This document shows, piece by piece, positions 1 through 9,419 of a stretch of DNA of 64,000 nucleotides. Location: assembly GCA_963682025.1 (NCBI GenBank), contig OY821517.1, forward strand, positions 19,914,548-19,978,547, read 5' to 3'. Position 1 is the first letter of the stretch. Every line of letters starts with the position of its first letter. Source of the DNA: Cordilura impudica. Taxonomy: Eukaryota; Arthropoda; Insecta; Diptera; Scathophagidae. Position numbers and translations under genes: made by a program. The notes under the pieces are model-generated. The model worked only from the letters and a program-made list of their open reading frames with translations, was not told where the DNA came from and ran no database searches.

Positions 1-977
1 GAATGTGTGCGAAAATTGCGTACGGATTTTGGAAGAAGTGAAGCACCGTCAGCTCCCTATGTTCGTTATCTTGTGAAAAAAAGTGAAATAAACTGGCATC
101 CTCATCGATAAACCAAAGCGTGAAATGCCAAAAACTGTGCATACACCCGAGAATATTACTGCTGTGGCAGAAAATGTGCGTGAAGCGCCATCAACATCAA
201 TTCACCGTCTTTCTCAAGAATTGAACATTTCGGAGGCATCATTGAGACGAATTTTGCATAAAGACCTTGGTATGACGCCAGGAGTTGAAGCCAACTGACC
301 ATCCAATGCGTTTTCGCTTCGCTAAGTGGGCCTGCGATCGACTTAAAGAAGATGTCGATTTTGCCAAAAAATCATCTTTTCAGATGAAGCTCATTTTGAT
401 CTTGGCGGGTATGTAAACAAGCAAAATTGCCGCATTTGGGGCACAGAAAACCCGCACGCATACATTGAAAAGCCGATACACCCAAAACGAATCACTGTTT
501 GGTGCGGATTTTGGTCCAGAGGCATAATTGGGCCAGTTTTCTTCGAAAATGAGCAAGGAGTGGCCGTTACAGTCAATGGCGATCGTTATCGGGCAATGTT
601 GAACGAATTTTTGTTCACAAAAATTGAAGAGGAGGATATTGGCAACATTTGGTTTCAACAGGACGGCGCTACGTGCCACACTCGATGTTTTGCGCCCTGC
701 TTTTGAAGATGGCATTATCAGCCGCATATCTGATGTCGTTTGGCCACCTCGAAGCTGCGATTTGACACCGTTGGACTATTATTTGTGGGGTGCCCTCAAA
801 GATAATTGTTACGCCAACAAGCCAGAGACAATTGACGCTTTTAAGGACAATACTCGTGAAGCCATTGGTGAAATACAGCTGCACACAATCGATAATGTGC
901 TTAAAAATTGGACCGATCGTGTAGGCTACTGCATGGCCAGCCGAGGCAGCCTTTTGAATGAAATTATTTTCCATTAT
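1..977 (+). pseudogene. mariner-type (DD41D-like) transposase, broken, 5' end outside window
   Basis: Cut-and-paste transposase of the IS630/Tc1/mariner superfamily. The first 270 bases encode a helix-turn-helix-like N-terminus in several frames. The catalytic core follows: FSDEAHF near 385, WFQQDGA near 651-671, and PPRSCDLTPLDYYLWG near 745-795. Measured to the Asp of PLD, and allowing for a small deletion, the second-to-third Asp spacing is about 41 residues, as in rosa-type mariners rather than classical DD34D. A deletion of roughly 13-14 bases right after the DGATCHT codons (near 675) shifts the frame, and more frameshifts lie upstream, so no active protein is possible. The C-terminal 90 residues stay open to the stop near 977. 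A poly-A-rich stretch follows at 1040-1070; I could not define the 3' terminal repeat, and the 5' end lies before the window. Confidence 0.85.
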
Positions 978-1216
978 TAACCGGAAGGATTGTACTTTCA
1001 AATAGAAAAAGAAATTTGAGATAATATTCAGTAGTTTTTTTTTTATAGCATTTTCAAAAAAAAAAAAAAAAGTTATTTGGCGGACCCTTTAGATTCAAAG
1101 TGCACTCCAAAACATATGAGCATCAATTACACCTGACATCACACAAAATTTGTGATTATCAATGCCAAAAAGGTTACACGCCGTTCTAGTTGCTAAGGGT
1201 CATGATACAAAATAAA

Positions 1217-1545
1217 AGTTTTTAAAAATAATGACGCAAAATTCTAGGAAATTTTATTTTTTCATTGAATAAAGACCCTAAAGGTATGCTTATCAATTAT
1301 AGCAAATTCGCAGATCAACACAAAAAAAGAAACACATTTTTATCATAAACACATTAACAAATTAAATAAACACACACATGCCATTGTATAATTTTATGTA
1401 TGGGTTAGTAAAAACTTTAAATGCAATTTACTCAAAATAATGAAAAAAATTTAAAAATCTGTAAATCTGCAAAATATCAAAAAATATACGTTTGGTCAAA
1501 ATCGAGATAAAACGGTAGAACAAACATCGGTCACAAGAAATCATT
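1217..1545 (-). repeat. Helitron-like non-autonomous element, subfamily 1, partial
   Basis: Shares long stretches with the copies at 49900, 52455 and 58199: the ATTCTAGGAAATTTTATTTT segment, the AACACATTAACAAATT segment, the TTTATGTATG block and the TTGGTCAAAATCG block near the other end. The hairpin and CTAG terminus are missing here. No coding potential is seen. Confidence 0.6.
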
Positions 1546-2150
1546 GAAACCAATGTCTTCCGATCGGGATGAAATTTGCATCAAGGTTAGTCCTATTGGA
1601 TAGTAGTTTAGACAAGAACTCAAAATTTGACATTTTGACCAAACTGGTGACTTTTCTCATTCATGTAACTTATTACCTATTGTTCTTAGCAAAATTTGTC
1701 CCGAATAGCTTAGATAGCTGGTTCTTTAATCTTTCGAAAAAAAAAACTTAAAAAAATAGTTTTTACTTTTTTTTGCTAAAGCAAACATTTTTTTTTTTGA
1801 CATTTTTTTTTTCCAAAAAGCCCCTTTTTTGCTCAAAAGAAAGCGTAGGTTTTTCCTTTAAGAGCTTTTTGGTCGCTTAGTGGGGTGCGAGTGGGATATC
1901 TACAAAAAAAAAAAATGTTTTGTAACTCATGACAACGGTTTTTCAATTTTTAGCATTTGTACTAATTTGAATTTTTTCCTATTAGTTTGACTGAGAAACT
2001 AGACAAATTAATATTTCCGACGGTATGTAACATACCTAACTAAAATTTCCTACCTTCGATACTGTAATACCCACAATATGTTAACCTCATGAAAAAATCA
2101 CTTTTTTTCAATAGAAATGTTGAAAAATTATTTTTTTTATTTATTTGCAA
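1546..2150. repeat. Left part of family B transposon (dispersed repeat, copy 1)
   Basis: About 600 bases that recur with roughly 80-90 percent identity at 23600-24235. Shared landmarks are GTCTTCCGATCGGGATGAA, TTAGCAAAATTTGTC, AAGAGCTTTTTGGTCGCTTA and ATGTTTTGTAACTCA. In both loci the block is followed by an inserted small element and then by the same transposase-like C-terminus on the minus strand, so both look like copies of one larger element. The reading frame inside this block is not coding. Confidence 0.6.
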
Positions 2151-2646
2151 TCCGAAGCCAGTTCGTCTGGCCTTTCTCTCCAGCCGATTTCCTTAATTTT
2201 TTTTAATGAAAGGTGTTTAAACACGGATACATATGACATCAATCATTGATATTTACTCAACTCCCACCTTACTCAAGTTATACTCAAACTCGATTCTTCC
2301 CTGTACATTTCTTATGGGACACATTCACTTAAGCAATTCCAATTATCATAGCTCCTCTTCTAATGAATGAATCTTGATCGTTTCACTCTTAGATCACTCA
2401 GTGGATCAAGCTCTTTCTTTCTTTAATGTAGGAGGCTGACACAAGTTTAAGAACAGTCAGTGGATGAAGCTCTTTAGGTGGCATACAAGGTGGCCTTTAT
2501 TTCTGTGTTTTCAACAAATATTATATATAATGAAATTAACTTAATGAATTAAATAGATTAAAAACATTGAAAGAAATAAATTAAATGATGATAAAATAAA
2601 ATTTCCTAGAAATTGCACTCGAATTTCGAGGGTTGGGCTCTGCTAG
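2151..2646 (+). mobile_element. Helitron-like non-autonomous element, subfamily 2, copy 1
   Basis: About 490 bases, matched along its length in reverse complement by 13396-13850. The 3' end has the Helitron layout: a perfect hairpin (CTCGAA/TTCGAG, 2617-2630), a spacer of about a dozen bases, then CTAG at 2643-2646 followed by T. No target duplication is visible, as expected for Helitrons. It carries no Rep/helicase coding, so mobilisation would need an element elsewhere. Confidence 0.65.
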
Positions 2647-3000
2647 TAATAATTAAGTAAATATATAATAACAAATGATAATAAAAATAAAAAGATAAAT
2701 AATTTAATAAAATTTAATCCTAATCACATTAGATCCGGTTATACCATAACTATTTTAATACATAATTCATTGCAGATAATGAAGTTTTTAAGTTTTGTAA
2801 ATTTTTAAAAACCCAGCCTTTCATCCGGCTTATTTATCACCTTCATTTGCTGCTTTTTTTGCCAATCTTTTCTTGGCGTTACTAGGTTCAGCTGTTGATT
2901 TCGCTACCGGTTTCTTTTCTGGTTTTGGAAAGAAATCGCATTGAGTAGAGCCGACTTGAGTCTTCCATCGACAAGCGGTATAAAAGCATGGTACTTTTAG
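2647..3000 (-). pseudogene. Family B transposase C-terminal fragment, copy 1
   Basis: The minus strand encodes a basic tail, CDFFPKPEKKPVAKSTAEPS followed by a KKRLAKKAANE stretch, with a stop at about 2832. Read in the neighbouring frame, the upstream part gives YHAFIPLVDG, as in copy 2 near 25650. Copy 2 preserves more sequence and links this family to the transposase-like gene at 20.4-21.7 kb. Only the last 80 or so residues remain here; upstream coding is lost into the degenerate array at 2985. I cannot name the superfamily. Confidence 0.5.
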
Positions 3001-3260
3001 AAAAGTTGTTTTTATAAGAAAACGAAACCATTTAAGAAAAGGTACCATTTCAAGAAAAGGTACTCGTTAAAGAAAAGTAACTTTTTAAGAAAATGCAGTT
3101 TTTTAAGAAATTGTACTTATTTAAGAAAATTTAGTTGTTCTAGAAAAAGTTATTTTTATAAGAACATGAAATTATTTAAGAATAGATACAATTTTTAGAA
3201 AAGAAAATTCACTTTTTTAAGAAAAATCACTTGAAAAAGTATGTAACAGGTATTTCCCTA
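2985..3260. repeat. Degenerate short tandem array (TTTAAGAAAAGGTAC-like unit), array 1
   Basis: Roughly 14 imperfect units of 17-22 bases built on TTTTTAAGAAAAGGTAC. Units differ by substitutions and small indels. The same motif forms much longer arrays at 6715-7720 and a short one at 50405-50565. Open frames here are by-products of the repeat. Confidence 0.7.
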
Positions 3261-3642
3261 AGAAATGGCACTTGTTCGAGCTTACGTTCGTTTGCCTCGC
3301 TCGGGTTGAAATGTAAGTTATCCTGGTGGTACACCAGGGTAAGGAAAGTTGTCCTTTTTTTGGTTATCCAAGTGGTACACAAGGATAATAAGAGTATATA
3401 AGAGTATTTTCTCAGGGTGGTACACCAAGAGAATAAATATGGTTAATGCATTCAATTATGGAAATCAAAGAATGACGAATTTTATTGAAATTCTGGTTCT
3501 TTATATACTTAACTTAATACAAATATAAAACAAAATACATACAAAAAAAAAAAAACAATTATAATTGAGCGGGAAATTGTTTATGCTGCACTAAATTATT
3601 TTCTCACCGTTAGTCAATGCATGCATTTTGTTATTTTCTCAC
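3261..3642. other. Intervening DNA with three GGTACACCA motifs
   Basis: Three imperfect units near 3318-3350, 3360-3390 and 3412-3440 contain TGGTGGTACACCAGGG, AGTGGTACACAAGGAT and GGGTGGTACACCAAGAG. The first is part of a palindrome. Downstream, TTATTTTCTCACCGTT occurs twice (3598-3612 and 3631-3646), the second ending at the Transib insertion point. No gene is recognised. Confidence 0.4.
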
Positions 3643-3647
3643 CGTTG

Positions 3648-6478
3648 CACAGTGGCGCCCGTAGAGCAAACGAGGTTGCAAAAATCAAAATTTTCATGTG
3701 CGCCGACGAAGTTTTGAATAAACCCAACTTTTCAGTGATTTCAAATATGCTACTCTTAATAATATCACATTTTTAGTTTAGAAGATATAACCGTTCAAAG
3801 TTGACCGACTTTCGGTTTTCAAAAAAACACACAATTTTTAGTCAATTTGTTGCGATTTCAGGTGTAATATCACGAAAAATAGGTAACGAATCGCCTTATT
3901 TTTTGTTCGTGTTGATTGATGTATTTATTAGATGTATAACGATAGAAAAAAAATTAACTGTTTGCTTTGTGTTTATCCTGGTAAATCACTATTTAAAAAC
4001 TATCCGTTTTTTCACTATTTTTCAACTTTGACGGAAAATAAAAAAAATCTATATTTTTCTATATTTGCCATATTTGCAAAACATGTTCTTTGCTTATTTC
4101 TTTACATAATTCAAAAGGTTTTATCTGCCCGTTTAGCTTCTAGAGGTAAAAAAGTTTAAAAAGACATGGTTGCAGAAATTGTATGGCGTGCATTCCTTAC
4201 ATGTTTTGACTGACAATAGTTTGATATAATAGTTTGAAAATTGCATTTTAAGTCGGTTGTCTACCTGTGAGCCTCTGCCAAAGTCTACTCCCAATATTCT
4301 GTTACAGACACAGGATGCACAAAAAACTACTCATTGAAATTCGCTGGTACGCATCTCACTTCAAAATTACTTTGGAGTGCAAATGGTCAAGAACAATATT
4401 GACTTATGGTCCCTCCAGGTGCCTACCTTCTTATCTAATCTTATTTAGACACGAGCATAATATCAAAATTGTATAATTCAGCCTAAATCCATATGTATGC
4501 AGGGAACAGGTAAATTTTTAGGCATGGTAGCATAAGCCTATATATTGCAAAATAAGCATAATGCCTGGATTAGTCTACGACTGAAAGTTGGCGCAACAAG
4601 TACTGAAACCATGGCGTTAAACAATTTAAAATTATTTGAACTGTTTAGAAGGTCAACCACACCAAAGTTTTTCACGGAAGCTGCTTTAGAAGAACTTGAT
4701 AGCTTATACGGAAATATTGAGAGAAGCGAAATTATAAAAAATAATTTTTATCTGATTTATGCAAACATTAAGGCAAAATGGGTGAAATCTAATCGAACCA
4801 TTCAGAACTTCAACTCCAAATACGAGGACTGGCTTAATGAAGACACCATCCTGGATATATTGGCAGTAGATAACCTCACCACATCAATTAGAGGAGCAAA
4901 AGGAAGGCCAAAAAAAGGTATTGAAGAGAGTTCAATTTTCACAAGAAAGAGGAAACTTGCCGATGCCACCAATGACTTGACCACGAAGCATTTAACGGAC
5001 GCGCTGTCTATTAAATATAGAAAGGATAGTGAAAGAGTTAGGTCGCAGATTAAAAAATCTGTTGCTGGTGCAAGACCACTGCGACTAAAAATGATTAAGG
5101 AAAGCATTCCCACGCCCACAAACGCACACATTAAAAAGTATGGTTCCGAAGAAGCTTTGGCCTTGTTTATGGACTTACAACTTTCCAAAGAAAAATATGA
5201 GATACTACGGGCATCCTTGATGCGACACGGGGCTGACGTTTTACCAGGATACAAGTATATTACGCAAGCCAAAATAAATTCACGACCACTGCATACGGAG
5301 TTTACGGAAGTCTCTGTGAAAGCCAATCTCCTGAAAATGAGGTGAAAATTCTTCCTGAGAAACTGACATTGATCAGCAAATGGGGCTTCGATGGATCATC
5401 CGGCCAAAGCGTTTATAAGCAAAGGATATCTTCCGATGACGCTACAATATTGGACGGAAATATGTTTGTGGCATCTGTTCCTTTGCGGCTAAAATCTGAT
5501 GTTTCCCTACACTGGAAAAATATACGGAGTTCTTGCTAAAACTGGCGTATACCCTACCACAAGAGGAGGAAAACTTCGATGAAAATACATCAATAAAGGA
5601 TAAGGAAAAGATCAGAAAGAAGCAAATACAGGATGCTTTTTTTAAACAAGTTGGACTAAAATAAGACTGGCCCAAGCGCGGATACGGTAACTCAAACGAT
5701 GAAAATGATGAGGCAGTAACTAGAATCACTGGAATTGACAATCAAATCGTGAAAAGATTGGGAACGATCTTAAATGTTTTAAACTGCAAAGAAAATGTCA
5801 ATTCTACAAAATATGGAGAATATGCATCGAGATGCAGTTTCTCTTTCAGCAGAAATGTATCCACAGAAGAAGTTGAGCCCGACCGTCCATAAAATATTGG
5901 CGCATGGCAAAGATATAATTGAGTACCAGTCTTTGTGAAGAAGCACGGGAGTCTCTTAACAAATTTTATAAAAAATATAGATTGCAGAACACATTCGAAG
6001 CATCAAGGTAAGGCAAAATGAGGACCTCTTCAACATGTTGGCAGCATCTTCCGATCCACTTATTTCTTCCCTGCGACATATGAAGTCATGAATAGAGTTA
6101 GAAAATAATTATAGTTTAGAAATGATTAGTCTTCTTCTCCTTCTCTTACGAACTGTGATGAATATTTTACAGAAAATTGAAAAAATAAATTTAAAAAAGA
6201 AGTAATTTTTTTTTAATTTGTTGGGCAATAATTTAAAACATAAAACCGTAAAGAAAAAAAATAAAAACAATCTCAAAATGTAAAAATAATTTTTTTTTAG
6301 TTACCATAAAATTGATTTTTCTACAAATTTTTATTTTGGTAACCCATATGTAGGCCCCTACAAAGCGTAGCACCCTTTCCAAACGCTCATTTCATATGCT
6401 GTTTAAACTGTTCAATTATGTTATTCGGTTCAAAAGATATGATTTTTGCAACGAAAAAACTCAAATGGCGCCACTGTG
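3648..6478 (+). mobile_element. Transib DNA transposon with RSS-like termini
   Basis: A 2,831-bp element with perfect 12-base terminal inverted repeats CACAGTGGCGCC (3648-3659) and its complement (6467-6478). It is flanked by a perfect 5-bp target duplication CGTTG (3643-3647 and 6479-6483). Transib elements are known to make 5-bp GC-rich duplications and to share ancestry with RAG1. Here the first seven bases equal the consensus V(D)J heptamer CACAGTG, and an A-rich block GCAAAAATC lies 23 bases inside the left heptamer and 22 inside the right one, at the position of an RSS nonamer. It encodes a broken transposase (4611-6090). The clean ends and duplication mean the boundaries are certain even though the gene is dead. 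Confidence 0.93.
4611..6090 (+). pseudogene. Transib transposase (RAG1-core-like), internally deleted and frameshifted
   Basis: This transposase would cut at CAC-type ends by a RAG1-like hairpin mechanism. The start is ATG 4611 in the context ACCATGG; the frame also runs open upstream to 4545. Frame one covers about 244 residues (to 5342) and includes LSKEKYEILRASLMRHGADV. A frameshift near 5330 leads into SKWGFDGSSGQS (about 5370-5405), which holds the first catalytic Asp equivalent of RAG1. After a break near 5530, a third frame gives KRGYGNSNDENDEAVTRITG, and a later stretch reads SPTVHKILAHGKDIIEY. EEARESLNKFYKK (5937-5975) would carry the catalytic Glu, and SSDPLISSLRHMKS ends at the stop at 6090. 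The central region that should hold the second Asp and zinc-binding cysteines is absent, judging from family layout. At least four frame breaks or stops make it inactive. Confidence 0.85.
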
Positions 6479-6483
6479 CGTTG

Positions 6484-6714
6484 GCCAATGCAAGCATAGA
6501 ATTTCGTACTGTCTGGTTGGTAATTTGAATAGCGCGTGCAGTAAAATATTTAGTACAAATAGTTTGCGTGTCATCAATTATGCTGACGTATGAATTCTCA
6601 CACTTTGTTGACCAAACGGTGGGAAAACAACAGTATTGAACAAAGCCAAAACATTAAGAAATCTATTCAATTCTATTGAAGATTCGTTTATTTTAAGGAA
6701 TCATAAGGAATTAA
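6484..6714. other. Flank between Transib and degenerate array
   Basis: AT-rich sequence without a recognisable gene or repeat. It continues the pre-insertion locus interrupted by Transib. Confidence 0.3.
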
Positions 6715-7720
6715 CAGCACTTTTTTAAGAAAACATATATTTAAATAAAACTCTGCTTTAAGAAAATGAACTTCTTTAAGAAAAGGTTCCTTTTGAGAGA
6801 ATTAACTCTTTTGAGAAAAGATACTCTTTTAGGAGAGGGTACTTTTTTAAGAAAAGGTATTTTAAGAAAAGTTATTTTTATAAGAAATGGAAATAATTAA
6901 AAAAAGGTACTATTTTAAGAAAAAGCTCTTTTTAAAAACAGGTAAGTTTTTTGGAGAGTGTAGTATTTTAAAAAGAATAACTTTTTTGAGAAAAGGTACT
7001 TTTGAAAAAGTACTGTGAAAAACTACTTGTTTAGAAAACGCATTTTTTTAAGAAAAGTTGCTTGCTTATTTAAATAAAGTTACTTTAAAAAAAAAACACT
7101 TTATTAGAAAATGCAATTTTTTAGGAATTGGTTCTTACTTAAGGAAGGTAATTTTTTAGAAAAGGCGCTTTTTCAAAATAAGGTACTTTTTTTGGAAAGT
7201 GTACTTTTTTCAGAAGAATAACTTTTATAAGAAAATGCACTTTTTTAAGAGAAGGTACCTTTTTGAAAAAGTGCTTATTTAGAACTTGTACTTTTTTTCA
7301 AGAGAAGGTACTTTATTATAAAAAGGTAGTATTTTTGGGGAAAGGTAGTTTTTTAAAAATTAAGAAAATTAACTTTTTTAAGGGAAAACACTTTGTTAGA
7401 AATTATACTTTTCTAAGAAAATTATAGGTACCTTCTTAGAAAAGGCACTTTATAAGAAAAGTTAGTTTTTAAGAAAGGTACTTTTTAGAAAAGGTGTTTT
7501 TTTTTTAAATTAGCGTTTTTTGAAGAAAAGTTATTTTTTAAAAAAAGTACTGTTTTAAGAAAATTTGCTCTTATAAGAAGTAATTTTTAAGAAAATATAT
7601 TTTTGTAGGAACTGGAGCATTTTAGGAAAATATACTTATTTAAGAAAATATACGTTTTTAAGAAAGGGCACATTAAAAAAAATAATTTCTTTAGAAAAAG
7701 TTTACTTTGTATTTATAAAA
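6715..7720. repeat. Degenerate short tandem array (TTTAAGAAAAGGTACTT-like unit), array 2
   Basis: About one kilobase made almost wholly of imperfect 17-22-base units of the form TTTTTAAGAAAAGGTACTT, with many truncated or expanded A and T runs. Neighbouring units are far from identical, which suggests an old array no longer being homogenised. No open frame of significance is present. Confidence 0.75.
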
Positions 7721-9360
7721 AATTCACTTTGTGTTGAAAATATATAATTTTCGAAACAAATTCCAAAAGTTTCGTTACCTTTCGATTTTTTTTTTTTTTT
7801 TTTTAAGAAAGCAACGTAATGAATTATCCACACATATACGTACGCAGATGTAATTCTTCTCATGTTACCAGTAGTATATGTCATGTTTTTGAACTTTCAT
7901 CTCAATCAATAATGTTTTGATTGTTACATATTGAATAACAACAAACATTATCAATTTGCATTGTTTGCTTAAAAGAAGAAAAAAAAAATACTTCAAGAAC
8001 TTATTTAATTTTTACGACAAGTAGAATTTATCTAAACTTTACACCCTGGCTTCATATACCAGCCACCCCAATATAAAGTAGAAAGAAAATCTCATAATAT
8101 TTACACTTGTTTTTTCAGACTCTAATGCCGATCTGTATCAAATTTCTTAATGGTTCATCAACTAATTGTTTCACATTTAATGTAAAACGAAATGTTATGT
8201 GTTATAAACATTTAAATTTAGCTGTAAATTGTAAATTGTTTACGTGTCAGAATGTTGTTGTTTTGTGATGACAGCAACACTAAATTTGGAACCCTTAAAA
8301 TGAAAACAATGAAAACAATTTTTTTTTTTTTTTTTTTGAAAACAGCCTTTAAAAAGTTTAAATAAATGAACCCCTTTTTTTAAATCACTAAACATTTTTA
8401 TGGTGTTATGCCATCTACAAATAAGTTTTGTTGTTGTTGTTTCTTGTTTGATAATCTCCTCAGGATGTTTTGATTGCTATTGGAGGGTTTATTTTAGTGT
8501 TGTTTTTTGGGTTTCTTCTGAAAGTAAACTGATGTTCTGTTAAATTGCTAGAAGGCGTTCATTAATAAAGAAGAAACTGCATCATTTGTTTTGGTAACTG
8601 TTGTTATTGTTGCTTTTTATGTTATTGTTATTTTTTTAGCCATTGCTGTGATTGATGAAATATTTGGACATTTGTTTATGCAGCCGTCGGTATAGAAATT
8701 AATCCAATAGTTATTAAGAATTCGAACGCCTCAAAACACTTCTAATTGGTAATTGAGGGATTGATAGAAATTTTTTGGTTTGGGGATTTCATTGACAGCT
8801 TAAAACTTGTTTTATTTTTATATGTTTTATTTGTTCCTTACAAAATGGATGAGGCCGTAGTCATGAATTCCGGAAAATTACACTAGTCTACAAATTAAAA
8901 AAAAAAAATAATTACTGCAGGAACGAAGGTACGCTGGATTCGAATCTGGCAAAAAAAAAATTGGGCTATCACGTTGTGATCATTTTTAATCGCATACTGG
9001 CAATACTGTGAAACAGTCAATACTGACACTACAATTTCACAATTATTAATTTGATGGTAGCCCACATTCGTTCTAGATCTTCATAATAGCAGCGCGTAGG
9101 CATGTCAGGGAGATCGTGTGTTACTGACTCAAGCTACTATTGGTTTGTGTGTGGAGAATATTTGATTGGAAAAAGTGTCAGAATCATTTAAATATGCATA
9201 TTTACATTATTTTGGTTTTGCTGTCAGAAACTTGGACAAACCGTGGACACCGAAAATATTTTGCAATAGTTGCAGAACTGTTTTATAGAAGTGGTCCAAT
9301 GGCAAGAAGATCTATTTCGATTTTTATTTCCAGTATTTTTGAGAGAGTCAAATATTGTAT
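7721..9360. other. AT-rich DNA with no recognised gene
   Basis: Contains poly-T (about 7784-7802 and 8318-8337) and TTG-rich stretches near 8410-8450 and 8600-8640. No open frame shows a recognisable domain. The last 300 bases may belong to the 3' region of the retrotransposon that follows. Confidence 0.4.
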
Positions 9361-9419
9361 TGTATAAAAGTACCGCGACCAAAAGATCTATTGTACTGCC
9401 CTCTGCTAATAGTTTGTCC

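Noticed and set aside
2830..3048. Lys/Ala-rich frame as a histone-like or ribosomal protein gene
   Set aside because: A second copy near 25.5 kb lies in the same repeat context with a transposase-like upstream part, so it is the tail of a transposon protein.
3801..4159. Two overlapping frames upstream of the Transib transposase as an extra exon
   Set aside because: Phe/Ile/Lys-rich composition typical of AT-rich non-coding DNA, and no motif shared with Transib N-termini that I know.
4802..5326. 174-codon minus-strand frame opposite the Transib transposase
   Set aside because: A shadow of the plus-strand coding sequence, whose motifs are clear.
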